From: DATDRM01 sp035291705
GTDB lineage: Bacteria; Chloroflexota; Anaerolineae; Anaerolineales; UBA4823
Assembly (NCBI GenBank): GCA_035291705.1
Contig: DATDRM010000306.1
Span: 1 to 14,266, forward strand
Length of the DNA stretch: 14,266 nt
Reading direction: 5' to 3'
The notes under the pieces were generated by a model. The model had not been told where the DNA came from, did no database searches, and saw only the letters and a list, made by a program, of their open reading frames with translations. The position numbers and the translations under genes are program-made. This document shows positions 7,060 to 13,992 of this stretch, in pieces; positions within the stretch are counted from its first letter, which is position 1; every line of letters begins with the position of its first letter.

Positions 7060-8088
7060 TTATCCCCTCTCCCCTGATCCTTTCCTCAACCACCTGAGAT
7101 ACACTTTGTAGAAGGAGTCTCGGTACACACGGTCCCAGGGGCCGGCGGCGCGATGCAGCTGCCCTCCAAAGCCGCGTTTGAAGCGGTATACGCCCCACAA
7201 TCCGTCGGCGCGTTCGGTGAATTGCGATTCCAACACCTGCTCCGCGAAGTCTGGCACCCCCCATAGGTCGTACTCGGTGCACCCCCTGGCGCGCGCCCAC
7301 CGCATGGCTTCCCATTGGATCAGATATGTGGGCATCAAGTCCCGGCGTTGGCCGGCCGAAGCGCCGTAGAAGTACCAGGCGCGTTCGCCGTGGGCGAAGA
7401 CCATCAGCGCCGCCAGAAGTTCCCCTTCGAACTTGGCTAACAACAACTCCCCCTCGCCGCGCGGGTGGAAGAGCTCGTATGCCCGGCGGTAATAATCCAC
7501 GGAGTGAATGCCGAACTGGTCACGCTGGCCGGTCGCTTCCAGCAAGCGATAGAACAGCTCGAGATCGGCGCTCGGCTGCACGATCACCCCCTTCTTCAAG
7601 GCCAGGCGGATGTTGTAACGGGTCTTCTGTTTCATTCGACCCAGCACTTGCTCTTCATTGCCGCGCAAGTCCACCAGGATGGTGCGGGAGGGCTGGATGG
7701 CGTGCGTGCTAGGCCGGAACCCGGTAGGTGGCCTGAGCTCTAACGGGTTTACTGGATCGATCAGCTGATCCGGTTCGACTTTCAGAAACACTGCGCGCCT
7801 TTGGCGGCAGAGATTATCTAACTCCGGCAATAGGGGCTGCAATAGATCGATCTGTCCGGGCAGATCCCCTACCGGCCCTTTGGGCAGATAGGCCAGGGTC
7901 AGGCCAGGGTACAGTCGCCGGAAGAGCAGCTGTGCGCCGACTGCCCCTTCTAGCAGCTGCGTGATCAGGCGGGTAACCTGCCAACCGAAGGTGGATTTCA
8001 AATCGCCCCACGCCGTCGTCTGCATCAGGTGAGCGTGGGGTCGATTGGTAAGAAAAGCATCCCATTCGGCTGAAGTCACAATCGCCAT
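7060..8088 (-). CDS. FemAB-like aminoacyltransferase (second of tandem pair by coordinate)
   Basis: The 342-residue protein is a paralog of the gene at 5900-7009, with the same double-GNAT layout and the same signature blocks: AHLMQTTAWGDLK (19-31), MKQKTRYNIRL (152-162), MPTYLIQWEAM (252-262), YDLWGVPD (273-280) and LWGVYRFKRGFGG (297-309). Family members use aminoacyl-tRNA in the cytoplasm, classically to build interpeptide bridges on lipid II; MurM/MurN and FemA/FemB also come as pairs that add successive residues. ATG at 8088 is chosen over the TTG directly before it at 8091; a weak AGGT lies about 9 bases upstream. The gene follows the CapD-like gene after 51 bases that contain a 7-base repeat array, and precedes its paralog by 50 bases. 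Cotranscription with the glycan genes suggests the acceptor may be a glycan or peptidoglycan precursor, but this is inference. Confidence 0.86.
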   Translation of the reverse strand: MAIVTSAEWDAFLTNRPHAHLMQTTAWGDLKSTFGWQVTRLITQLLEGAVGAQLLFRRLYPGLTLAYLPKGPVGDLPGQIDLLQPLLPELDNLCRQRRAVFLKVEPDQLIDPVNPLELRPPTGFRPSTHAIQPSRTILVDLRGNEEQVLGRMKQKTRYNIRLALKKGVIVQPSADLELFYRLLEATGQRDQFGIHSVDYYRRAYELFHPRGEGELLLAKFEGELLAALMVFAHGERAWYFYGASAGQRRDLMPTYLIQWEAMRWARARGCTEYDLWGVPDFAEQVLESQFTERADGLWGVYRFKRGFGGQLHRAAGPWDRVYRDSFYKVYLRWLRKGSGERG

Positions 8089-8107
8089 CAAGCTACCTGT
8101 TCTTATT

Positions 8108-8135
8108 CACCCATCACGTTTCGCGCTTCCCGCTT
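8108..8135. repeat. Degenerate tandem array of four 7-base units
   Basis: Units begin at 8108, 8115, 8122 and 8129 on the plus strand. All begin with C and end with T; the last three end TT, and the last two share CGCTT (CGCGCTT, CCCGCTT). On the mRNA strand they are purine-rich (AAGCGGG, AAGCGCG and variants). The array lies between the stop of the CapD-like gene (8140) and the start of the FemAB-like gene (8088), 20-47 bases before that ATG. It is weaker than the other arrays but has the same period. Confidence 0.5.
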
Positions 8136-8139
8136 ATAC

Positions 8140-10026
8140 TTAGACCACCGCAGTCAAATCAGGTGGAGGAAGGCTGCGCACAGCTGCACCGGGAATCGTC
8201 TCGTCCAGCAAATGGATGATCCCATCTACATCACCCTCGCCGGCCAGGTAAGCCAGCTCGTTCACGGCGCGCGACAAAGCCTGGCTGCTGAGAATGTCCT
8301 CATCGACCAGGCGCAGGATATCAGCATGCGCGGTGGGTTCAAAACGCGCCCATTGATCCCACAAGTCCTCACTCAATTTCTCCCCTGGCCGGATGCCGGT
8401 GAAGACGATTTCAATATCCTTTTCCGGTTCTAGCCCGGAAAGGCGGATCAGGTCCTCGGCCAGGTCCAGGACGCGGATTTGTTCGCCCATCTTCAGCACA
8501 AAAACTTCACCTCCATTGCCCATGGCGGAAGCCTGCAGCACCATGTGCACCGCTTCGGGGATGGTCATAAAATAGCGTTCCATTTCCGGATGGGTAATCG
8601 TCACCGGGCCACCGCTGGCGATCTGACGTTTGAAGAGCGGGATGACGCTCCCGCGGCTGCCCAACACGTTGCCAAACCGCACTATCGAGAAAGCACGTTT
8701 CGATCGTTGCGCGGCGTCCAGCACCAGCAGCTCGGACAGGCGTTTGGTCGCCCCCATGACGCTGGTAGGGCGAATGGCCTTATCGGTGGAGATCATCACC
8801 AGGCGTTCGACTTCGAAGTTGAGCACAACTTCGACAACATTGCGTGTGCCAATTACGTTGTTGGTGATCGCCTCTTCAACGTTGGCTTCCATCAGAGGGA
8901 CATGCTTATGCGCCGCGGCGTGAAAAACAACCTGGGGGCGGAAGCTATCGAAGATGTTCGCCAGACGGTCTGGGTCACGCACATCCGCGATCATGGTGTG
9001 CAAGGGCAAGGAAGGGAAACTCTCTTCGAGGTCGACCAGCGTCTCAAAAACACTGTTTTCGCCGTGCCCTAAAAGAGTTAAATCCGTCGGTCCCCAACGA
9101 GCGATCTGGCGGCACAACTCCCGACCGATAGAGCCCCCCGCGCCTGTGACCAACACTCGCCGCCCGCTTAAACTGGCGCCGATCAGGTTCTCGTCGATCT
9201 GTACAGGTGCTCGCCGAAGCAAGTCGGTGATCTCCACCTCACGCAAGCGCCCTACATTAATCTTGCCACCGATCAATTCGTAGATCCCCGGCATAGTCCG
9301 GAAGTGCACCCCCTTTTGCCGGCAGCTTTCGGTCACCTGACGTATCACTCGCCCCGGAGCGCTGGGGATAGCAATGATCACCTCCTGGATGCGCCGCGCA
9401 TCCACTAGCCGCCCGATATCATTCAGTGTGCCCTCGACTGGCACGTCGTGGATATGCTGCTTTTGCTTGGACGAGTCGTCGTCAACGAAACACACCGGAG
9501 AAAGGTTTAGTTGGGGGTTCTTCTGCATTTCACGCACTACCAATGCACCGGCATCGCCCGCTCCCACGATCAGCACCCTTCGTCCGCGGCGCTGGGTATC
9601 CACACCTGTCGACCGGCTCTCGGCCAACAAGCGCAGAGCGAAACGCAAGCCGCCGACTGCCAGCAAGGAGAGCAACCAGTCGATCGCTAAAACGCTGCGC
9701 GGAAAACCTGTATACACCCGCAAAGATGCCAGTAAGATGACGGTTAAGGAGACTGCCACGGAAGCCGTGGTGACGGCGACCGTGATCAATTTCAGTTCGC
9801 GGGTGCTGGCGTAAGCCCACACACGGCGATACAATCCGAAACCAAAATATATGATCGGCTTGATGATCAAAGCCACACTGAACATCCATGCAGCCTGGGG
9901 CAGGTAGTAAATGAACAGGGGACCCAGGGGCAACCGCAAAGCAAAACTACCCAAGACGGAGACCACGATCATCAACAGGTCTCCAATGAACAACATGCGG
10001 TTGGGATGGCGCAGCGCAGCTCTCAT
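8140..10026 (-). CDS. CapD/WbpM-type membrane nucleotide-sugar 4,6-dehydratase
   Basis: The 628-residue protein has four N-terminal membrane helices (about 11-31, 40-62, 80-100 and 112-134). A first Rossmann domain (GAGDAG at 155-160) precedes the catalytic extended-SDR domain, which has the NAD(P) motif TGAGGSIG (294-301), HAAAHKHVPLME (369-380), STDKAIRP (413-420) and VMGATKR (423-429). Lys428 is kept while the usual catalytic Tyr is Met424. This Met form is normal for the long WbpM/PglF/CapD group, which converts UDP-GlcNAc to UDP-4-keto-6-deoxy sugar at the membrane. The product would feed a diamino- or deoxy-sugar such as bacillosamine or QuiNAc, though no aminotransferase or reductase gene is seen here. 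The start overlaps the stop of the epimerase gene in an ATGA, which indicates translational coupling. A low-complexity tail ends the protein. Confidence 0.93.
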   Translation of the reverse strand: MRAALRHPNRMLFIGDLLMIVVSVLGSFALRLPLGPLFIYYLPQAAWMFSVALIIKPIIYFGFGLYRRVWAYASTRELKLITVAVTTASVAVSLTVILLASLRVYTGFPRSVLAIDWLLSLLAVGGLRFALRLLAESRSTGVDTQRRGRRVLIVGAGDAGALVVREMQKNPQLNLSPVCFVDDDSSKQKQHIHDVPVEGTLNDIGRLVDARRIQEVIIAIPSAPGRVIRQVTESCRQKGVHFRTMPGIYELIGGKINVGRLREVEITDLLRRAPVQIDENLIGASLSGRRVLVTGAGGSIGRELCRQIARWGPTDLTLLGHGENSVFETLVDLEESFPSLPLHTMIADVRDPDRLANIFDSFRPQVVFHAAAHKHVPLMEANVEEAITNNVIGTRNVVEVVLNFEVERLVMISTDKAIRPTSVMGATKRLSELLVLDAAQRSKRAFSIVRFGNVLGSRGSVIPLFKRQIASGGPVTITHPEMERYFMTIPEAVHMVLQASAMGNGGEVFVLKMGEQIRVLDLAEDLIRLSGLEPEKDIEIVFTGIRPGEKLSEDLWDQWARFEPTAHADILRLVDEDILSSQALSRAVNELAYLAGEGDVDGIIHLLDETIPGAAVRSLPPPDLTAVV

Positions 10027-10952
10027 TTCCGCATCGACTCCACCGTCTCATGCAAGCCTTCGGCCAGGCCGACCTGGGCTCGAAATCCTAGAACTAGTTC
10101 GGCGCGGGAAGGATTCCCTAAGGAACGGAAAATATCCCCAGGGCGGGGCGAGCTAAACTGGGGTTCTGGCGCGCCGGGCAAAATCCCAGCCAGGGTTTCT
10201 AAAAGATCCAACAGACTCGTCTCCAAGCCGGTACAAACGTTGAAGACCTGGCCAGCCGCCTGCGGACATTCGGCTGCCAGCAAATTGGCGCGCACGACAT
10301 CGGCGACAAAGATAAAGTCCCGCTTCTGGTGACCGTCGCCGTAGACTGTGGGAGCCTTGCCTTCTAACAGGCGGCGGATGAAGATCGGGATCGCTGCCGC
10401 GTAATCCGAATCCGGTGATTGCCGCGGACCATAAACATTGAAATAGCGCAAAGCGACAACCGGCAGCCCGAAAGCGCGTGTATAAGTCCCGGCGTAGATT
10501 TCGTCCACCTGCTTCGAAGCGGCATAAGGCGAAAGGGGGCGCAACTCGACCGCCTCGCGTAAGGGAAAATCTTGGGAATCGCCATAAACCGCTGCGCTGG
10601 AAGCCAGCACAACCTGCCGGATGCCAGCTTGCCGGGCAGCCTCCAGCAAATTCGCTGTGCCCTGCACGTTGACGGCGTAACATAGATTGGGGTCGATCAT
10701 CGACTTAGGCACGGATACGAAAGCAGCCTGGTGAAAGATATAATCCACCCCGTGTACCGCGCTAGCAACGCTAGCAGGATGGCGGAGGTCTCCCACGATC
10801 ATCTCGAATGGTTCGTCAACTCCAGTCAGGTTTTCTTCCCTGCCTGTGGAGAAATCATCCAACACTCGCACGCGGTCACCGCGCGCCAGCAGGGTACGCA
10901 CCAGGTGCGACCCAATAAACCCCGCGCCGCCTGTCACCAAAACCTTGTTCAA
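10023..10952 (-). CDS. Extended-SDR NAD-dependent nucleotide-sugar epimerase (GalE/WbpP-like)
   Basis: The 309-residue cytoplasmic protein begins MNKVLVTGGAGFIGSHLV with the NAD-binding GxxGxxG at 8-14. It has the extended-SDR triad Ser118/Ser119 (LASSAAVYGD), Tyr143 and Lys147 (SPYAASK), then RYFNVYGPRQ and DFIFVADVV. These fit UDP-glucose/UDP-GlcNAc 4-epimerases and related sugar epimerases or decarboxylases; exact substrate and product are not resolved. The start is taken at TTG 10952, because GAGG stands 8 bases before it and the NAD motif then sits at the usual distance. Starting at the earlier TTG (10973) would add seven residues and overlap the upstream stop by 20 bases. With the chosen start, one base separates it from the fusion gene upstream, and its own stop overlaps the next start. 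It very likely supplies a sugar nucleotide to the glycan pathway encoded around it. Confidence 0.92.
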   Translation of the reverse strand: MNKVLVTGGAGFIGSHLVRTLLARGDRVRVLDDFSTGREENLTGVDEPFEMIVGDLRHPASVASAVHGVDYIFHQAAFVSVPKSMIDPNLCYAVNVQGTANLLEAARQAGIRQVVLASSAAVYGDSQDFPLREAVELRPLSPYAASKQVDEIYAGTYTRAFGLPVVALRYFNVYGPRQSPDSDYAAAIPIFIRRLLEGKAPTVYGDGHQKRDFIFVADVVRANLLAAECPQAAGQVFNVCTGLETSLLDLLETLAGILPGAPEPQFSSPRPGDIFRSLGNPSRAELVLGFRAQVGLAEGLHETVESMRK

Positions 10953-10953
10953 C

Positions 10954-13371
10954 TCACTGCCCTCGTAATCCAAACACCGTCGCCGGTGTGCGTAATAAGA
11001 TCAGGAAATCCATCAGCAGGTTACGGTGCTTGATGTAGTAAAGGTCATACTCCAGCTTGACCACAGTCTCATCGATCGTGGATGCATATCCGAAGTGAAT
11101 CTGCGCCCACCCGGTCATGCCTGGTTTCACCAACAAGCGTGACCGGTAAAAAGGTACGTGCTTCTGGTACATCGCCACCAATTCGGGTCGCTCGGCTCGC
11201 GGCCCCACCAGGCTCATCTCGCCACGTAAGACATTGATAAATTGAGGCACCTCGTCCAGGTGTGTCCGGCGCAGGAAACGGCCGATGCGAGTAGCTCGTT
11301 CGTCATCCTCTCTCGCCCATTGGGGTTGGCCATCCGCTTCGGCATCCTGGCGCATCGTGCGATATTTCAAGATGCGGTAAAGCTGTGCACCACGCCCAGC
11401 ACGCATTTGTGAATAGAAAATCGGGCGTCCGCTGTCGAGCAAGATTCCCAGGCTGAGAAAAGGCAAAGTGATTACCAGAAATAAGACACCGACCACTCCA
11501 CCAAGGATGTCGACGATCCGTTTTCCTAATTCATAGAACTGGTTCACCCGGCTCTGGTCTACGAAAGAGCGCAAGATCCAATCCGCTTCCAGTAAGCGAA
11601 TCGGCACCCTGCCGAGCAACTCCTCATATACTACCGGCATGCGTGTGATCTCAACCCCACGCTCCTGGGCGTCCAACAGGGTTTGAAACGTGCTGCCGTG
11701 CATCTCACCGGAGATCGCCACGATAATATCCGAAACATTTTCGAGCTCAATGATCTCCAAGAGGGTATCGCTAGCTGCCAGAATGGGATAATTTTCGAAA
11801 TTTGTGCCTATTTTTTGAGGATCATCGTCGATGATCCCCACCACATAGAAAGGCGGAGGCCACAAATCATTGATCAGCTTCAACAAGGTTTGCCCAGCCT
11901 TACCAGCTCCGACCAGCAATACTCGGCGTAGAAATGCCGGGGCTGTGAAAATTTTAATGTAGATGAAACGCCACACCAGGGTCAACAGGGAAGCAGCCAC
12001 CAGAAATCCCGCTACTCCGCGCCGGGGCAAGAGCGACTTTGGCGGATCAGTAAAATAAAAATAAAGCAACAGGTATAAACCCAGACCGATGATGGCCGCC
12101 GTGGCTACGCCGCGCACGGTGTCACCCCAGTCACCAGCGCGGTGAACGTCATACAGTTCCACGAGTAGGATCAGCCAGACAAATGGCAACAAGTAAAACC
12201 AGGTCGGGGGGCGCTGCCTCAAGAATTCAAGCGAGAAGCCCAACCACTCCGCTGCGCTGGCCCAGTAGTAAAGGGCTACCACCAAAGCGATCTGGGCCGT
12301 GATGAAATCGCCGATCAGTAATAAAGTGCGCCGTTCACGGGTACGCAAACGCCAGCGTTTGGATTTTGGTACGCCCCGCGGGTGAACTAACATGACTACT
12401 GAACTCCACATAAAAGCAGCTCCCCAGGTGAAGTGCATGGTGGCGATCGCCAAAGGGAGGCCGATCACGTAATCTATCTGCCGTTCCTTGAGGGCGAGCT
12501 GCACCCCAGAGGCCAGCAGAGCCAAATAATAAACCGCTACCTCAACGGTTAGCAACCAGAGCGCCCAGGAGAACCATATCCCCAGGAGGCCAAGTAGCGG
12601 AATGCTGATCACGAATACCCCGGCCAGCTGCCTCCAGCGAAATGTTTCCGGATAACGCTTAAGCATGCGCGCTTTCCAGTATCCATAGCGCCAGTATTGC
12701 TGCGCCAGATCGCCAAAGGTGCGGCGCGCGAAATAAACTGAACGGATCGCCGGATCAAACCAAACTCGGCCCCCCGCCTTCCGGATGCGGGTATTGAACT
12801 CGTAATCCTCATTGGTCAACAGCGTTTCATCGAACGCACCGATTCGCTCAACCAAAGACCGACGAAAGGCGCCGAACGGCACCGTGTCCACCGCCTGAGC
12901 ATAACCGCCGAGCCGGTACCGCGCGTCGCCCACTCCCAAAGGATGCCCTGCTGCGGCGGAGATCGCCCGCGCTGGCCAGCTATTCCCGATCGGCTGCACC
13001 TCCCACTCGCCGCCGACGTTTTCACCCAACCCAGCCTGCAGCACCTCCACACAACTGGCAACATAATCTGGAGAAGGCACAGCATGTGCATCGAGGCGTA
13101 CGATGAACTCACCGGTTGCGGCTGCGATCGCCCGGTTCAACCCAGCCGGGATGATGCGCCGCGGGTTATCCACTACGATCACCTGCAATTCGGGATGGTT
13201 CTGCTGAAAAGCGGCAATTTCCTGCCGGGTGCGATCGGTTGAACGCCCATCGGCAATCACCACCTCCATCTCCTGCCGCGGAAATGTCTGCGCAAAAACC
13301 GCCTCCAGGAGCAGGCGGATGGTATCCTGCTCATTGTAACATGGCACAATTATCGATACGAGAGGAGGCAT
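10954..13371 (-). CDS. Fusion: ExoA-like GT2 glycosyltransferase plus polyprenyl-phosphate sugar-1-phosphate transferase
   Basis: The 805-residue protein joins two whole enzymes. Residues 1-330 are a family 2 glycosyltransferase of the ExoA type: VSIIVPCYNE (5-14), ADGRSTDRT (40-48), DAH in RLDAHAVPS as the DxD equivalent (Asp94, His96) and NEDYEFNTR (187-195), then two or three membrane segments (about 249-327). Residues 345-805 are a large monotopic phosphoglycosyltransferase of the WbaP/WcaJ/ExoY class: four membrane helices (about 348-370, 391-407, 420-441, 453-470), a CoA_binding_3-like domain (LLVGAGKAGQTL, 485-496) and the catalytic domain from KRIVDILGG (617). That domain has Asp706-Glu707 (THLDEVPQF), LVGPRAERPE and KPGMTGWAQI. 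The second half would load the first sugar onto undecaprenyl phosphate and the first half would add the next. The frame is unbroken. ATG 13371 has no Shine-Dalgarno. It is the first gene of the run. Confidence 0.93.
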   Translation of the reverse strand: MPPLVSIIVPCYNEQDTIRLLLEAVFAQTFPRQEMEVVIADGRSTDRTRQEIAAFQQNHPELQVIVVDNPRRIIPAGLNRAIAAATGEFIVRLDAHAVPSPDYVASCVEVLQAGLGENVGGEWEVQPIGNSWPARAISAAAGHPLGVGDARYRLGGYAQAVDTVPFGAFRRSLVERIGAFDETLLTNEDYEFNTRIRKAGGRVWFDPAIRSVYFARRTFGDLAQQYWRYGYWKARMLKRYPETFRWRQLAGVFVISIPLLGLLGIWFSWALWLLTVEVAVYYLALLASGVQLALKERQIDYVIGLPLAIATMHFTWGAAFMWSSVVMLVHPRGVPKSKRWRLRTRERRTLLLIGDFITAQIALVVALYYWASAAEWLGFSLEFLRQRPPTWFYLLPFVWLILLVELYDVHRAGDWGDTVRGVATAAIIGLGLYLLLYFYFTDPPKSLLPRRGVAGFLVAASLLTLVWRFIYIKIFTAPAFLRRVLLVGAGKAGQTLLKLINDLWPPPFYVVGIIDDDPQKIGTNFENYPILAASDTLLEIIELENVSDIIVAISGEMHGSTFQTLLDAQERGVEITRMPVVYEELLGRVPIRLLEADWILRSFVDQSRVNQFYELGKRIVDILGGVVGVLFLVITLPFLSLGILLDSGRPIFYSQMRAGRGAQLYRILKYRTMRQDAEADGQPQWAREDDERATRIGRFLRRTHLDEVPQFINVLRGEMSLVGPRAERPELVAMYQKHVPFYRSRLLVKPGMTGWAQIHFGYASTIDETVVKLEYDLYYIKHRNLLMDFLILLRTPATVFGLRGQ
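10961..10964 (-). promoter_or_regulatory. Ribosome binding site deciding the epimerase start
   Basis: GAGG on the minus strand lies 8 bases upstream of TTG at 10952 and inside the 3' end of the fusion gene. It favours the shorter TTG start for the epimerase over the TTG at 10973. Confidence 0.55.
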
Positions 13372-13391
13372 AAGGGAAGATTTAACTCTAT

Positions 13392-13440
13392 CAGGATCCA
13401 GTATCCAGTGTTCAGTGTTCAGTTTTCAGTTTTCAGAGGT
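13392..13440. repeat. Tandem array of seven 7-base units
   Basis: Units begin every 7 bases from 13392 to 13434 on the plus strand. All seven begin CAG. The fourth repeats the third exactly (CAGTGTT) and the sixth repeats the fifth exactly (CAGTTTT). The first, second and last units are more diverged. On the mRNA strand the units end in CTG. The array lies between the candidate promoter at 13442-13469 and the ATG at 13371, so it would be in the 5' leader of the fusion gene, about 21-69 bases before the start. Confidence 0.82.
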
Positions 13441-13441
13441 T

Positions 13442-13469
13442 AGTATACGATAGAAGTTGGATATTTAAA
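13442..13469 (-). promoter_or_regulatory. Candidate promoter of the glycan gene run
   Basis: On the minus strand, TTTAAA (13469-13464, 4 of 6 to the -35 consensus) stands 16 bases before TATACT (13447-13442, 5 of 6 to the -10 consensus). A start near 13435 would give a leader of about 65 bases that is mostly the 7-base repeat array. It is the only good sigma70-like pair seen between ridA and the fusion gene. It is supported by sequence match only. Confidence 0.45.
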
Positions 13470-13487
13470 GAGAGCACTGTGAGCGTT

Positions 13488-13880
13488 TCACTGATTACTG
13501 ATTAACGCGATCGCCTCGATCTCCACTGCCACGCCCTTCGGCAATGCCGAGACCTGAACCGTCGAACGGGCTGGATAGTCCTGGGAGAAGAACTCGGCGT
13601 AGATGGTGTTCATTTGGGCGAAGTCGTTCATATCACGCAGGAATACGGTAGTCTTGACGATTTCTTGCAGCGAAGACCCGGTTGCTTCCAGGACACCCTG
13701 CAGATTGCGGATTACCTGGCGCGTCTCGGCTTGAATGCCGCCAGGCACAACCTCGCCGGTCAGCGGATCGAGACCGATCTGCCCGGCGGTAAACACTAAG
13801 TCTCCGACGCGTACACCGGCGGAATAAGGGCCGATCGGCTTAGGGGCTTTGTCGGTGGTGATCACTTTTTTATTTGCCAT
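13488..13880 (-). CDS. ridA: RidA family reactive imine/enamine deaminase
   Basis: The 130-residue protein of the YjgF/YER057c/UK114 family normally forms cytoplasmic trimers. These hydrolyse reactive 2-aminoacrylate and other enamines released by PLP enzymes. Diagnostic residues are present: Tyr19 in PIGPYSAG, Arg105 in YPARSTVQV (binds the substrate carboxylate) and Glu120 in GVAVEIEAIA, which match the positions known in enteric RidA. ATG at 13880 follows a strong AGAGGAG site and begins the conserved region; the open frame extends to 13910 without support. The last residues (ISNQ) lie beyond the usual family end and are encoded by two copies of a 7-base repeat. It stands 112 bases downstream of the creatininase-like gene and 116 bases upstream of the fusion gene on the same strand. 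A PLP enzyme that could make aminoacrylate is the last gene of the run below. Confidence 0.95.
   Translation of the reverse strand: MANKKVITTDKAPKPIGPYSAGVRVGDLVFTAGQIGLDPLTGEVVPGGIQAETRQVIRNLQGVLEATGSSLQEIVKTTVFLRDMNDFAQMNTIYAEFFSQDYPARSTVQVSALPKGVAVEIEAIALISNQ
13489..13502. repeat. Two 7-base units forming the 3' end of ridA
   Basis: CACTGAT (13489) and TACTGAT (13496) differ at one base and share the 7-base period of the nearby array. They cover the stop codon and the final codons of ridA, so the tail of the protein is repeat-encoded. Two copies alone are weak evidence; position and period make it notable. Confidence 0.4.
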
Positions 13881-13885
13881 GTTCT

Positions 13886-13892
13886 CTCCTCT
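13886..13892 (-). promoter_or_regulatory. Shine-Dalgarno site of ridA
   Basis: AGAGGAG on the minus strand ends 5 bases before the ATG at 13880. It is the strongest ribosome binding site in the window, and it decides against the upstream in-frame start at 13910. Confidence 0.8.
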
Positions 13893-13955
13893 TGAATGTA
13901 AATTTCCCAAAGGTGCTTTTTTTTATGAGGAATCTAAGAATTACAAAATTCCTTT

Positions 13956-13979
13956 CCTGTATTCCTGGCTTCCTGATAA
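13956..13979. repeat. Three degenerate 8-base units
   Basis: Three successive octamers on the plus strand begin CCTG (13956, 13964, 13972): CCTGTATT, CCTGGCTT, CCTGATAA. They lie in the AT-rich 112-base gap between the creatininase-like gene and ridA. This may be chance low complexity. Confidence 0.25.
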
Positions 13980-13992
13980 TAAATCATTTTCC

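Noticed and set aside
5900..7315. A 471-residue version of the FemAB-like protein starting at 7315
   Set aside because: The extra 102 residues overlap the neighbouring paralog's coding sequence and the repeat array and are Arg/Gly-rich shadow sequence; family similarity begins at ATG 7009.
8479..9072. A plus-strand open frame of 197 codons opposite the CapD-like gene
   Set aside because: It is the antisense of a strongly conserved gene and its product shows no family pattern.
8140..10026. Loss of the catalytic Tyr (Met424) as a defect in the 4,6-dehydratase
   Set aside because: Met at this position is characteristic of the long WbpM/CapD group and is compatible with activity.
10954..13371. 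Altered PRP motif (PRAERPE) as a sign of an inactive phosphoglycosyltransferase
   Set aside because: The Asp-Glu pair and other motifs are intact, and to my recollection large family members often vary at this position, so it is not evidence of inactivity.
13925..13956. Inverted repeat AGGAAT...ATTCCT as a terminator or operator
   Set aside because: Short AT-rich arms with a long spacer and no T-run in the right place for the minus-strand genes; likely chance in AT-rich DNA.
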